From Paenibacillus sp. FSL R10-2734 (GTDB lineage: Bacteria > Bacillota > Bacilli > Paenibacillales > Paenibacillaceae), in assembly GCF_037963865.1 (NCBI RefSeq), contig NZ_CP150170.1:3100001-3164000 (forward strand): 64,000 nt of DNA. The letters are read 5' to 3'. Numbering within the stretch: position 1 is the stretch's first letter; each line of letters opens with the position of its first letter. Shown in pieces: positions 1 through 7,878 of this stretch. Position numbers and translations under genes: made by a program. The notes beneath the pieces are model-generated. The model had not been told where the DNA came from. It saw nothing but the letters and a program-made list of their open reading frames with translations, and searched no databases.

Positions 1-375
1 GTTGCTGAGCAATCAGGATTTAATCCAGCGGAGCTTCCTATCAGTACAACTTCACTAATGTATATTGATGCTGACTCACAAAAAGCATTCCGCGACTATT
101 ATCCATATATCAATCACTTGATGAAAGAGCTTCGTGGATCTTATTATCCGAAAGAACAATTTGCGGAAGCGATGAGTGTGAGAAATGCTCTGCTCGTGGG
201 TAGTCCACAACAAATTATTGAAAAAATCCTCTATCAACATGAGATGTACGGACATAACCGTTTTCTTGCACAGATTGATGTCGGAGGCTTACCTTATGCT
301 CAAGTGGAACAAATTATTGACTTGTTCGCATCAGAAGTGGCACCAGCCGTAAGACGCGCTACAGCTAAGAAATAA
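1..375 (+). CDS. LLM-class flavin-dependent monooxygenase, C-terminal part
   Basis: The window opens inside this gene. The frame is open from base 1 and stops at 373-375, leaving 124 visible residues. The ending, with GSPQQIIEKILYQHEMYG and then FLAQIDVGGLPYAQVEQIIDLF, is typical of the C-terminus of luciferase-like (TIM-barrel) monooxygenases that use reduced FMN. The next gene, 14 bp downstream, encodes an NADPH-dependent FMN reductase, so the two probably form a two-component monooxygenase in which the reductase supplies FMNH2. The substrate cannot be told from this fragment. The 5' end lies outside the window. Confidence 0.8.
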   Translation, partial: VAEQSGFNPAELPISTTSLMYIDADSQKAFRDYYPYINHLMKELRGSYYPKEQFAEAMSVRNALLVGSPQQIIEKILYQHEMYGHNRFLAQIDVGGLPYAQVEQIIDLFASEVAPAVRRATAKK

Positions 376-389
376 GAAGGAGGATTATT

Positions 390-956
390 ATGAAGATTAT
401 TGGGATTTCAGGATCCATTGTTGGATCGAAGACTAGAATAGCCGTGCAGCAAGCCCTTAACAATACTATTGAAAAGCATCCGGATTTCGAAGTTGAACTA
501 ATTGATCTAGGCGATTATAAGCTAGAGTTTAGTGATGGACGCAGCTACATGGATTACACAGGCGATACCAAAGTTGTTCTGGAGAAAATCATGGCGGCCG
601 ACGCGTATATCATCGGAACCCCTGTTTTTCAAGCTTCGATCCCGGGGACACTTAAGAACTTATTCGATTTACTTCCGGTTAATGGGTTCAAAGATAAAAT
701 TATCGGAATTGTGGTCACTGCCGGTTCTTCGAAACATTACTTAGTGGCAGAACAACAACTGAAACCGATCCTCTCTTATATGAGAGCGGTGGTGGTTCCT
801 AAGTATGTTTTTATTGAAGAGAAACAATATGACCGGAAAGTAATTGTGGATGATGACATCATTTTCAGACTGAATCGACTAGCGAGTGATTTGGTGAACA
901 CCACGAATGCGATGCAGCAAGTGAAGAAAGAGGAAGAAGCAGCGTTCTTCTTTTAA
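390..956 (+). CDS. NADPH-dependent FMN reductase (SsuE/MsuE-like)
   Basis: A 188-residue flavodoxin-fold reductase. The N-terminal beta strand and GISGS loop (residues 5-9) would bind the FMN phosphate. The segment GTPVFQASIPGTLKNLFDLLP (about 75-95) is the conserved NADPH_dep_FMN reductase motif region. The ATG follows a clear AAGGAGG. It lies 14 bp behind the monooxygenase gene and ends at a strong terminator, so it is the last gene of that unit. Its probable job is to hand FMNH2 to the upstream monooxygenase. An aliphatic-sulfonate or other sulfur-scavenging role is possible but not shown here. Confidence 0.85.
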   Translation: MKIIGISGSIVGSKTRIAVQQALNNTIEKHPDFEVELIDLGDYKLEFSDGRSYMDYTGDTKVVLEKIMAADAYIIGTPVFQASIPGTLKNLFDLLPVNGFKDKIIGIVVTAGSSKHYLVAEQQLKPILSYMRAVVVPKYVFIEEKQYDRKVIVDDDIIFRLNRLASDLVNTTNAMQQVKKEEEAAFFF

Positions 957-977
957 AAAGAATGTCGTTGTATTTCG

Positions 978-1029
978 TGCAACAGAATGGATCCGAACGA
1001 AAGTGGATCTGAATTCTGTTGCATTTTTT
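978..1029 (+). terminator. Intrinsic terminator after FMN reductase
   Basis: TGCAACAGAAT (978-988) pairs with ATTCTGTTGCA (1013-1023). An inner ATCC/GGAT helix sits above it, and a run of six T follows. The left arm overlaps a copy of the TTGYAYTTYGTRCAA palindrome core (968-982). The right arm contains TTGCA starting at 1019, exactly 51 bp from 968. Confidence 0.85.
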
Positions 1030-1195
1030 ATTTTGAGGACAATGAAGATTTTCTATTGCACAATAGGCAGGCGTGTTGATTAGCTGATTTTTTGGAAATG
1101 GGAAACGTTGTATTGGCTAAGTAAATACCAGACCAAGAAACCAAGCTAACTAGTTCTCACTCTGCGGGAGATCTTACGTGGACGTGGGGGTTTGG

Positions 1196-1374
1196 TTGTA
1201 TTTTGTGCAATAGAACGTTGATTAAAGAGTCAGAATGGTCATTTCATTGCACTTTGTACAATTGAAATAGTCTGACACCGTCTTTTTTGTGGATTCCTCG
1301 ACAATCTATTGCACGAAATACAATAGACGGTACAATTAGATGGTTTCAGGTCGATTCAATTGTACAGAGTGCAA
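1196..1374. repeat. Palindrome quartet, family A, copy 1 (51-62-51 spacing)
   Basis: Four 15-bp cores matching TTGYAYTTYGTRCAA or its complement start at 1196, 1247, 1309 and 1360. Each is itself a hairpin (TTGYA, 5-nt loop, TRCAA), and two have longer arms, for example CTATTG/CAATAG and TTCAATTG/CAATTGAA. The loops are T-rich in the first two cores and A-rich in the last two, giving forward-forward-reverse-reverse order. The sequence between cores is not visibly conserved. No gene is seen here. Protein binding sites, a structured RNA or a decayed mobile repeat are all possible. Confidence 0.85.
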
Positions 1375-1497
1375 TTGAACGTTACATTTTATAGTGAAAA
1401 GTTACCAAACAACAATGCAATCAAGTCATAAAGCAGGTATCAGCTGCTCTGACGCTTGGTACCTAAATCGCTCTGACATCATCCCAGACACAAATAG

Positions 1498-1676
1498 TTG
1501 CATTTCGTGCACTTAAACTAACTTTCCTTAAAGGATTTGGCAATATAGTTGCAGTTTGTACACTTATATCAGCCAAATATCCGCCGAAAGCTCCTAGTAA
1601 CGTTTTTTAACTGCACAGAGTGCAATTAAAATGGTGGAGTATTACATACTCAGCAGGATAGTTGCAGAAAGTGCAA
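1498..1676. repeat. Palindrome quartet, family A, copy 2 (51-62-51 spacing)
   Basis: A second set of four cores starts at 1498, 1549, 1611 and 1662. All are displaced by exactly 302 bp from copy 1, with the same T-rich, T-rich, A-rich, A-rich loop order. Examples are TTGCATTTCGTGCAC and TTGCAGAAAGTGCAA. The last core has perfect 8-bp arms (TAGTTGCA/TGCAACTA). The 36- and 47-bp spacers share no obvious sequence with copy 1. The rest of the gap 1030-1987 holds degenerate half-cores (a CTATTGCACAATAG at 1053 and TTGTATT at 1108) and no gene I can support. Confidence 0.85.
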
Positions 1677-1987
1677 CTACCCAGTCGGAGAAGGTGCTAT
1701 TGTGTCGATCCTAGGAACGGAAGCAAGGAAACGGGAAAGTGAGTGTTGTGATAGTAAAGGCTAGGCAGAGTGGAGGATTTATTTGGCGAAAAAATCTCTA
1801 TTATACCATAATTTGGTTAATCAACAGGCGTACACAATATGCAATGGAATGGAGAAGAGGAGCAAGTGAAACCCATGAAAAGTCCGCTATTTATCATACA
1901 TTTTTATTCAAAATTATGAAGTGTATAATGAAAGGATTCATAGTGATTACACATCATTCTAATAAATTTATTTAAAGGAGGAGAAGT

Positions 1988-3082
1988 GTGACTAAGAACC
2001 TTATTGCTAATATGCGGTTACATAACCATATGATCGCAGAACCATTACATCACTCACCAGAGCAGATCGTGAAAAAATTAGGCGCTATGCAAGCGCAAGA
2101 TTATATGCAGGCGGTTTGGGCTATCGGATTACGTTCTCCAGCTACGAAATTAGCTGATATTGAGCGTGCTATCGCTGACCGTAAAATTATTCTTACTTGG
2201 TCGCTGCGAGGTACGCTTCATTTCGTCCCAGCAGAAGATGTTAAGTGGATGCTTCAGCTATCTGCACCACGTTTAGTATCACAAACGAAGCGGAGAATGG
2301 CGGAGCTTGGACTAGATGATCAAATACTGGAGCGCTGTAGAGAAATTATTGTGGATGCTTTAAAGGGCGGTAAACAAATGGATCGTTCTGCGTTGCTACA
2401 GCTAATTGAAGAGGAAGGCATCCACACTGGAAATCAACGTGGTTATCACATGCTTTGGAATAGTGCTTACCAAGGATTAATTTGTTTCGGGCCGATGAAT
2501 GGAAAACAGCAAACGATTGTGTTGTTAGAGGAATGGGTGCCAGATAGCCGAGAGCTAACTTACGAAAGATCGTTGCAAGAACTCGCATTGCGGTATTTTA
2601 CAGCTCGTGGATTGGCGACCGTTCAGGACTTCGCTTGGTGGGCTGGCATAACGCTTACAGATGCGAGACGAGGGCTAGAAGCGGCCAAAAGCGAACTTCA
2701 GTCTGAATTAATAGAAGCTAGTGAGTATTGGACGTCTTCAAAACTACAAGCTAGAGCGGAGGAAGATTCGAACGTTTATTTACTACCGGGTTTTGATGAG
2801 TACATTTTAGGTTATAAAGACCGGAGTGCTGTACTTGAGCCTGAGACAGCTCCTTTGATTGTTCCTGGGAACAACGGTGTTTTCCTGCCGATGATTATCG
2901 TTGGTGGCCAAGTAGTAGGGACATGGAAACGTACATTTAAGAAAAAAGGAATTGAAATTGTCATTCATCCATTTGGAGAGCTTGGAGAAGCAATAGATGC
3001 GGTGTTTAAGGCTGCTGAACGATATGCTGCATTTATCGGGCTGCCGATACTCAAAATAAGCGTGTCCGGTCCATTGACATAA
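1988..3082 (+). CDS. AlkZ/YcaQ-like winged-helix DNA-binding (DNA glycosylase superfamily) protein
   Basis: A 364-residue protein of the HTH_42 superfamily, which includes the alkylpurine/interstrand-crosslink glycosylases AlkZ and YcaQ. The N-terminus carries a Gln-Ala-Gln-Asp stretch at residues 35-38, matching the QxQ catalytic motif of AlkZ-type enzymes (YcaQ types have QxD). This is followed by the W-x-x-RGTLHF segment (about 72-79) typical of the family. The GTG start is chosen because AAAGGAGGAG sits directly upstream. It is monocistronic with a terminator behind it. Its likely role is base excision of bulky alkylation damage or self-protection from a genotoxin. The substrate is unknown. 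Confidence 0.8.
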   Translation: MTKNLIANMRLHNHMIAEPLHHSPEQIVKKLGAMQAQDYMQAVWAIGLRSPATKLADIERAIADRKIILTWSLRGTLHFVPAEDVKWMLQLSAPRLVSQTKRRMAELGLDDQILERCREIIVDALKGGKQMDRSALLQLIEEEGIHTGNQRGYHMLWNSAYQGLICFGPMNGKQQTIVLLEEWVPDSRELTYERSLQELALRYFTARGLATVQDFAWWAGITLTDARRGLEAAKSELQSELIEASEYWTSSKLQARAEEDSNVYLLPGFDEYILGYKDRSAVLEPETAPLIVPGNNGVFLPMIIVGGQVVGTWKRTFKKKGIEIVIHPFGELGEAIDAVFKAAERYAAFIGLPILKISVSGPLT

Positions 3083-3086
3083 GAAA

Positions 3087-3108
3087 AGAGACCCGAGGGT
3101 CTCTCTTT
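3087..3108 (+). terminator. Short intrinsic terminator
   Basis: AGAGACC (3087-3093) pairs with GGTCTCT (3098-3104) across a 4-nt loop, followed by a short T-rich stretch. It lies between two convergent genes. Confidence 0.6.
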
Positions 3109-3129
3109 GGTTAATGCTTATAGGATAGC

Positions 3130-3558
3130 TTAGGAATTAATACGCTTATAATTATCATGTGCAATACTCAATAGTGCTGTATACAACGGTTGAACGTTGA
3201 ATCTCTTCCCGAATTCGAATTTATAAAATGCAGTCTGTAAGTTGTTGGATTTGTGAAAAGGTGAGGTAATATAGTGTAGGGTGACTTCACAATCATCGAA
3301 ACCGGTGCCGCCCGTCTCCATAGTGACCTCATAAATAGAGCTGAGATGGATCGAAGCTACACGTGTTTTTTTTCCAGTAACCCCTTGGTGGTCAATAAGA
3401 ATTAATCTATCATCTGTAATAATGAATGCATCACGGATTAACTTGAAGCCCATTTGAATTTCTTCCTGTGGCATAAGATAAGCTCCGTATTGACTCTTTA
3501 ATTCTGGAATGGTTACCTCTGAATAGTTTCCCATTAACCCGCCCAAAAAATTGGCCAT
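3130..3558 (-). CDS. Bacterial PH-domain protein (YvbH-like N-terminal domain)
   Basis: A 142-residue soluble protein resembling the bacterial Pleckstrin-homology domain family bPH_1 (as in B. subtilis YvbH). Beta-rich segments include EIQMGFKLIRDAFIITDDRLILID and a terminal helix that packs across the barrel. No signal peptide or membrane segment is visible. The ATG is preceded by AGGAGGG on the minus strand. It appears to be a single domain, without the extra oligomerisation region of longer YvbH proteins. No enzymatic function is known for the family. Confidence 0.75.
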   Translation of the reverse strand: MANFLGGLMGNYSEVTIPELKSQYGAYLMPQEEIQMGFKLIRDAFIITDDRLILIDHQGVTGKKTRVASIHLSSIYEVTMETGGTGFDDCEVTLHYITSPFHKSNNLQTAFYKFEFGKRFNVQPLYTALLSIAHDNYKRINS

Positions 3559-3683
3559 TAAAATCCCTCCTGTATGTAATTCCTATTTGCTAATGTACAA
3601 GAAAACTGTACGTTGTTGATATTCTATATTAGAATATATATTCCTTCTGCTCTTTTTAACGAATTTAGGGAAAATAGAAAAGA

Positions 3684-4292
3684 CTAACCAAAAATATATC
3701 TAGGTGTATTATTACAATATTTAATATATTCATCTCCGAACACGGACTTTAAATGCTGTTCTTCCTGTAGAATAAGCAAATGAATGGCGACAATGTTAAG
3801 AATGAATATAATAAGTGTTAATGGATTTGGATACATAAGATACAATCCCAGAAACATGAGATCAAAGCCGACAAATGCAGCGTTTCTACTATATTTATAT
3901 ATACCGTGCGTGATGAGTTTTGTTACAGTAGTCTTATCGATCCCAACTCTCCATGAGGTGCGCATGGCAATCATTGCTTGTATGAAAATAAAACATCCGA
4001 GGGCCCCAACACCAACGCCGATAAAGTGAATCACAGGATTATCAAAATGTTCACCTACTAGTGTAACTAGGTATGACTCAGCTAAGGAAAACGCAAGCCA
4101 CGCTGCACCCCACACAAAAGTAGTAATCTTAACGAATAGCTCGGTATAATGGATCTTAGATAGCTTAGATCCTTTCGCTAATACGTTTCCTTTAATATGG
4201 TTCTTTTTGTATAGTATGACGAGCTTCAAAACGTAAGAAATAAGGAAAATAGAGAAAAAAATCAAGGATAGGATATTCTTTAGATTGCTCAT
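3684..4292 (-). CDS. Isoprenylcysteine carboxyl methyltransferase-family membrane protein
   Basis: A 202-residue integral membrane protein with about five hydrophobic helices. The C-terminal half has HGIYKYSRNAAFVGFDLMFLG, corresponding to the G-x-Y-x-x-x-RNPxY SAM-binding motif of ICMT/phospholipid N-methyltransferase proteins. It ends with EEQHLKSVFGDEYIKYCNNTPRYI, a typical family ending. The usual Pro after Arg-Asn is Ala here. It probably methylates a lipid or small hydrophobic substrate at the membrane. The substrate is unknown. It stands alone, with a good minus-strand ribosome binding site (GAGGAGGAAT). Confidence 0.75.
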   Translation of the reverse strand: MSNLKNILSLIFFSIFLISYVLKLVILYKKNHIKGNVLAKGSKLSKIHYTELFVKITTFVWGAAWLAFSLAESYLVTLVGEHFDNPVIHFIGVGVGALGCFIFIQAMIAMRTSWRVGIDKTTVTKLITHGIYKYSRNAAFVGFDLMFLGLYLMYPNPLTLIIFILNIVAIHLLILQEEQHLKSVFGDEYIKYCNNTPRYIFG

Positions 4293-4523
4293 AATAAATT
4301 CCTCCTCATCATAACATATGAATGTTTGCTCATATGTTTGTTTATATTTTATTTCCTGTAGCTGTGCATGTCAACCAGTTTTTGGTTTGGGTGGATAATG
4401 TGCAATCAACAGTGTAATGCTGTTCTTCAACTGAAGCCTTATCGCTCCGGTCTACAAATAAGAGGAATGGAATTACCAGGCCGCTCCTATAATTAAATAT
4501 CCAGAAGCGGTGATCAAAGGGGA

Positions 4524-5060
4524 TTAACGGGGGAAGCCGTAAAGCATTTGCGCGCGAAGGAAATCTACGGGCTTATTTATTGGTATCTCTAAAAAGTATT
4601 CAGACTGCCATTTTTGTGTTTTTCGAGCTTGTGTACTCGTAGGACAATCCCAAGGTGGGTAGACTCGCATAGCTCTTTTTCCACCTTCACCTTTATCGGA
4701 CAGTACATCCTGATCTCTTAGGACAGCTTTTGGAAAGATAAACTGGCCAAAGTAATTCTCTTTCCGTGTACTTATCACGTAGTAATCAACTTGATCTGAT
4801 ACGTCATAGGGTTGGATTGGGCCTTCTTCACTTCTCTCCCATAACGTCACAAACTGCCCGATTTTTGTCGGGGTGATTTTTGCCACACGAAATCTAATAG
4901 AGAGCGCGTTTAAGTTAAATACATAGGCTCCATATTCATCATTTTGTGGTTCGAGAATAGGTGGAGAGCAATCAAATTTGCAAGGGTTGTATACAAGTTC
5001 CTTGATGGCGAGTAGGTCACTATGTATGGTATCTAGAAAGCCTTGATGTTTAATTTTCAT
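4524..5060 (-). CDS. MepB family protein
   Basis: A 178-residue protein matching the MepB family by overall length and by the conserved stretches EYGAYVFNLNALSIRFRVAKITPTKIGQFVTLWER and FIFPKAVL, followed by GKRAMRVYPPWD near the end. MepB was named from the staphylococcal mepRAB efflux locus, but its biochemical role is not established. There is no efflux gene next to this copy. It is cytosolic by sequence, with no signal peptide or membrane segments. The ATG is used because the family starts just before the IHSDLLAIKELVY helix. Confidence 0.8.
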   Translation of the reverse strand: MKIKHQGFLDTIHSDLLAIKELVYNPCKFDCSPPILEPQNDEYGAYVFNLNALSIRFRVAKITPTKIGQFVTLWERSEEGPIQPYDVSDQVDYYVISTRKENYFGQFIFPKAVLRDQDVLSDKGEGGKRAMRVYPPWDCPTSTQARKTQKWQSEYFLEIPINKPVDFLRAQMLYGFPR

Positions 5061-5192
5061 CTGTTCAAATCTCCTGTTTGAGTTCCATATAGGTACCCCT
5101 AATGTTCACTATCTTAATGCAAGAATAACGTGTTCACAAGGGTGAATAGAGTAGATGTTCGGATTGTAGAGATCTATAGGAGGGATGAATCG

Positions 5193-5324
5193 ATGGGGAA
5201 GAATGTGAAATTACTTTATTGTATACTGGGAAGTGGCGTGCTTGTATTGTTGAACGGCCCTATACTTGGTTACGCTAAACTTGGAATGTTCAGTAGTGGT
5301 TATGGAGGAAATATATTTGGTTAG
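5193..5324 (+). CDS. Small 43-residue membrane or secreted peptide
   Basis: An ATG at 5193 lies 8 bp behind ATAGGAGGG. The 43-residue product has two Lys near the N-terminus, a hydrophobic segment (about residues 7-27) and a Gly/Ser-rich tail ending SSGYGGNIFG. This could be a single-pass small protein or a cleaved signal peptide with a short exported tail. An in-frame upstream ATG at 5130 has no ribosome binding site. I do not recognise a family. Coding status rests on the ribosome binding site and composition only. Confidence 0.5.
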   Translation: MGKNVKLLYCILGSGVLVLLNGPILGYAKLGMFSSGYGGNIFG

Positions 5325-5404
5325 GAATTTCAAAGAAAAGAAAGGAAAGTAAATAGATAGAAGTGAAATATGATAGTGATCTTTGGGGGAGTAGAAGCTT
5401 GGAA

Positions 5405-5632
5405 ATGAAGAACAAACATGATGAACAACGGAACTGTCCCTTATGTAAAGAATTAAATCATTGTGGTGCTGACAGTGGTGACTGTTGGTGTTTTCACACG
5501 AAAATTCCCACTGAACTACTAGAAAGGGTACCTATAGAACTAAAAGGTAAAGCCTGTATCTGTCAAAGATGCGTAGAGGCGTATACAAACCAACTGGGGG
5601 ACAAAGATGAGAAAGCCAATAATTGCAGTTGA
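5405..5632 (+). CDS. Cysteine-rich CWC-type zinc-binding protein
   Basis: A 75-residue cysteine-rich protein with the order CPLCxxxNHC, CWCF, then CICQRC. This is the pattern of the Cysteine-rich_CWC family, and the Cys spacing suggests Zn binding. The ATG at 5405 gives the usual family length. An in-frame ATG at 5363 would add 14 residues and neither start has an ideal ribosome binding site. The 3' end overlaps the next gene by 26 bp, suggesting translational coupling with the nucleotidase-like gene. No function is known. Confidence 0.75.
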   Translation: MKNKHDEQRNCPLCKELNHCGADSGDCWCFHTKIPTELLERVPIELKGKACICQRCVEAYTNQLGDKDEKANNCS

Positions 5633-6176
5633 TATGGATGACACGATATGCCATCTAGTCAAACGAGCTATATACCATAACAACAACGATTTCCCCACGC
5701 ATTTGCTGAAGTACGAGGAGATGCTCGAATGGAATACGGATCATTTACGTCATCCAGATTGTACACAAGATGTATTCTATGGGCGACCTGGACTATATGA
5801 GGAGCTTGAGCTGTTTGACGAGCATGTTGTAGGGGAAATGGAGAAGCTACATGACGCGTATGATGTTATTATCGTTACGGCAGCCCAGCCCAATGCAGTT
5901 GTTGAAAAATGGAACTGGCTGCAGAAGCATATGCCGTTTATTCCTATTGAAAATTTCTTCCCATGCAAGCGAAAGAATCTTATTAATTATGATCTTCTGA
6001 TCGATGATGGGGTTCACAACTTGGTTCCTGCATTACAGGATGGAAGGAAAGTACTCTGCATTCCGCATCCATGGAATTTGAGAGCCCGTGAACAATATGG
6101 ATTTCCATTATTGACCTCCTGGGAAGGCGCTAAAGAGAAGATTGATCAGATACTGGGAGTTCAAGAGAATAGCTGA
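5607..6176 (+). CDS. 5'(3')-deoxyribonucleotidase-like HAD hydrolase
   Basis: A 189-residue HAD-fold phosphatase. Motif I is DMDDTI (residues 9-14), with the nucleophile and acid Asp pair. Motif II is IIVTAA (about 92-97), a Lys lies in FFPCKRKNLI, and the terminal acidic pair is in LLIDDGVHNL (about 131-140). This layout matches the NT5C family of cytosolic 5'(3')-nucleotidases (YorS/YqfW-like in bacilli), which dephosphorylate (deoxy)nucleoside monophosphates. The ATG follows CTGGGGGAC inside the end of the CWC gene. A strong terminator lies directly behind it. Confidence 0.8.
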   Translation: MRKPIIAVDMDDTICHLVKRAIYHNNNDFPTHLLKYEEMLEWNTDHLRHPDCTQDVFYGRPGLYEELELFDEHVVGEMEKLHDAYDVIIVTAAQPNAVVEKWNWLQKHMPFIPIENFFPCKRKNLINYDLLIDDGVHNLVPALQDGRKVLCIPHPWNLRAREQYGFPLLTSWEGAKEKIDQILGVQENS

Positions 6177-6182
6177 TTTGTG

Positions 6183-6216
6183 GAGAGTTGTTCACTTAGA
6201 ACAACTCTCTTTTTTT
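6183..6216 (+). terminator. Strong intrinsic terminator
   Basis: GAGAGTTGTTC (6183-6193) pairs perfectly with GAACAACTCTC (6199-6209) over a 5-nt loop, followed by seven T. Confidence 0.95.
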
Positions 6217-6253
6217 ATGCTGTTCAGATTTTTTTGCCTATTTCTCCGTTAAC

Positions 6254-6309
6254 TACTTCATCTGTCGTAGTAATTATGTTATACTGCAACTACTACGACA
6301 GATGAAGTA
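6254..6309. promoter_or_regulatory. PadR operator: two inverted 19-bp arms flanking a -10 element
   Basis: TACTTCATCTGTCGTAGTA (6254-6272) and its exact complement TACTACGACAGATGAAGTA (6291-6309) are separated by 18 bp. Each arm is itself an imperfect palindrome (TACTtC...GtAGTA). The spacer contains TATACT (6280-6285), a good -10 hexamer for the padR gene that starts 20 bp past the right arm. Repressor bound to both arms would cover the promoter, so autorepression is likely. Confidence 0.8.
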
Positions 6310-6329
6310 ATCATAGGGGGATACCATTT

Positions 6330-6656
6330 TTGATAAGCAGTGATGTTATACGTGGTTACAACGATACGATGATCCTCTACATGCTGCTGGATGGGGAATC
6401 CTACGGGTACGAGATTTCCAAGAATATCAGACAGCTGACTCAGGAAAAGTATGTCATGAAGGAGACAACGTTGTATTCCGCCTTTACCCGGCTGGAGAAG
6501 AACGGGTACATTGAATCCTTTTTCCTGGATGAGAGTCTCGGCAAGCGACGCACTTATTATCGTATTACCCCGCTTGGTCTCGACTATTACAAAGAGAAAT
6601 GCGAGGAATGGAAGGTTACGCAGGAAGTTGTAAACCAATTTATCAGAGAGTGGTGA
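6330..6656 (+). CDS. PadR family transcriptional regulator
   Basis: A 108-residue PadR-type winged-helix repressor. Its features are MILYMLLDGESYGYEISKNI, then the recognition region ETTLYSAFTRLEKNGYIES, then a wing with KRRTYYRITPLG. The short C-terminal helix (KCEEWKVTQEVVNQFIREW) would dimerise. The start is TTG, 9 bp behind TAGGGGG. The next gene begins 6 bp later and encodes a HAAS-domain membrane protein, the standard partner of such regulators in Firmicutes. The duplicated inverted operator directly upstream suggests the pair is autoregulated. Confidence 0.92.
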   Translation: MISSDVIRGYNDTMILYMLLDGESYGYEISKNIRQLTQEKYVMKETTLYSAFTRLEKNGYIESFFLDESLGKRRTYYRITPLGLDYYKEKCEEWKVTQEVVNQFIREW

Positions 6657-6662
6657 CAGAGC

Positions 6663-7436
6663 ATGGAGACGATCATAGTATACCTGGATAATATGTTTGC
6701 TGGTCTGCCGAAGACTCCGGAACTGGAGCATATGAAGCAGGAGCTGCTGTCCGGGATGGAAGATAAGTACCTGGAGCTGAAGCGAGATGGCAAGTCTGAG
6801 AATGAGGCGATCGGTATCGTTATTTCGGAATTCGGCAATATTGAGGAGCTGACTGCTGAGCTAGGCATCTATCCAGCCGGACAGGAGAAGACTGTGCCCA
6901 TGCTGAGTGAAGAAGAGGTTTATGCTTATGCGGCTGCCAAACGTAGCTCTGGATTATTGACCGGTCTCGGTGTTTTTCTATGCGCATGCGGGGTGGCGTT
7001 GTTAATTACGCTTAGTACACTGTTTGAAAATAATGCTGATATGGCTGATAAAGGTTCGATGCTGGGGCTGGTCGGAATGTTCGTGCTGGTCGCTGTAGCC
7101 GTTGGGATGTTCATTCACAGCAACATGAAACTCGAGCGTTTCGAAAGTCTAGAGCAAGGCTTTCAGCTACCTTATGCGCTCAAAACGGCACTTCAGCGCA
7201 GTCAAGCCCTTTATGCTCCGACTTATCGCCTTGCTTTGATTGTGGGCGTCTGTTTATGTGTGCTGTCGCCGACCTTTATCTTCGCAACTTCGTATGTCAA
7301 CGATGACTTCGCCGCTTATGGAGTCTCTGCCTTTCTGGTGATTGCAGCAACTGCGGTGTTCTTGTTCATCTATTACGGAAATATCCAAGAAGCTTATACG
7401 AAGCTACTGAATGAGCCACATATCGATGCAAAGTAG
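6663..7436 (+). CDS. HAAS-domain (DUF1700-like) membrane protein
   Basis: A 257-residue protein. Residues 1-70 form the alpha-helical HAAS/permease-prefix domain, ending SEFGNIEELTAELG. A linker and four hydrophobic segments follow (about 98-118, 131-150, 187-210 and 220-240). It is co-transcribed with padR, 6 bp apart. HAAS proteins are usually paired with PadR regulators and are thought to act in envelope signalling, but no mechanism is established. The C-terminal domain is not one I recognise. No terminator is obvious behind it. Confidence 0.8.
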   Translation: METIIVYLDNMFAGLPKTPELEHMKQELLSGMEDKYLELKRDGKSENEAIGIVISEFGNIEELTAELGIYPAGQEKTVPMLSEEEVYAYAAAKRSSGLLTGLGVFLCACGVALLITLSTLFENNADMADKGSMLGLVGMFVLVAVAVGMFIHSNMKLERFESLEQGFQLPYALKTALQRSQALYAPTYRLALIVGVCLCVLSPTFIFATSYVNDDFAAYGVSAFLVIAATAVFLFIYYGNIQEAYTKLLNEPHIDAK

Positions 7437-7560
7437 AAGGATGAAGAACGATTTGTGGGGGCTGTAGCAATGTCTATCATATTCTAAAGCGCAAAAATGA
7501 CTCCTGATTCATATAGGATCATACCCATAAAGCTTCTCATATACTATCCAGAAAGGAGTT

Positions 7561-7830
7561 ATGAACCTTATGGATAAAAACTGCAAACTAAGCAATGTGA
7601 CACAAGCTTATCTGAATACTTACTATACTATTCTAAACACCATGATTAGAAGGATGAGCAGCGTACCGCTGTCGTGCAGCAGTTCAGAGACCTTTATAGG
7701 GCAGATGATTCCCCATCACGAGGGCGCTGTGCGAATGTCAAATAACGTTCTTCAGTTCAATATCTGCCCAGAGCTAAAACCTATTTTGTATGCCATTATA
7801 ACAACCAATGCGAAGGCATTAAGCAATTAA
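7561..7830 (+). pseudogene. DUF305-type protein, probably frameshifted near its 3' end
   Basis: An 89-residue ORF with a good ribosome binding site (GAAAGGAG). The segment FIGQMIPHHEGAVRMSNNVL (about 41-60) is the DUF305/ferritin-like core with its HH pair. After residue 80 the frame ends abruptly (TTNAKALSN). The frame read as if one base were missing near 7803 instead continues NQCEGIKQLKKILNQLDHC to a stop at 7860-7862, which resembles the expected amphipathic C-terminal helix. A single-base deletion, real or a sequencing error, is therefore likely. DUF305 proteins have metal or copper associations in other contexts; the role here is unknown. Confidence 0.6.
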
Positions 7831-7878
7831 AAAAAATACTAAATCAACTCGATCATTGCTAATATAGCCTTATCCATT

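Noticed and set aside
1196..1676. CRISPR array
   Set aside because: Cores are 15-21 bp, degenerate, in mixed orientation and with alternating 36- and 47-bp gaps; no cas genes are in the window.
1739..1975. Possible 78-residue gene before the AlkZ-like gene
   Set aside because: No ribosome binding site, no recognisable composition, and it overlaps the promoter region of the next gene.
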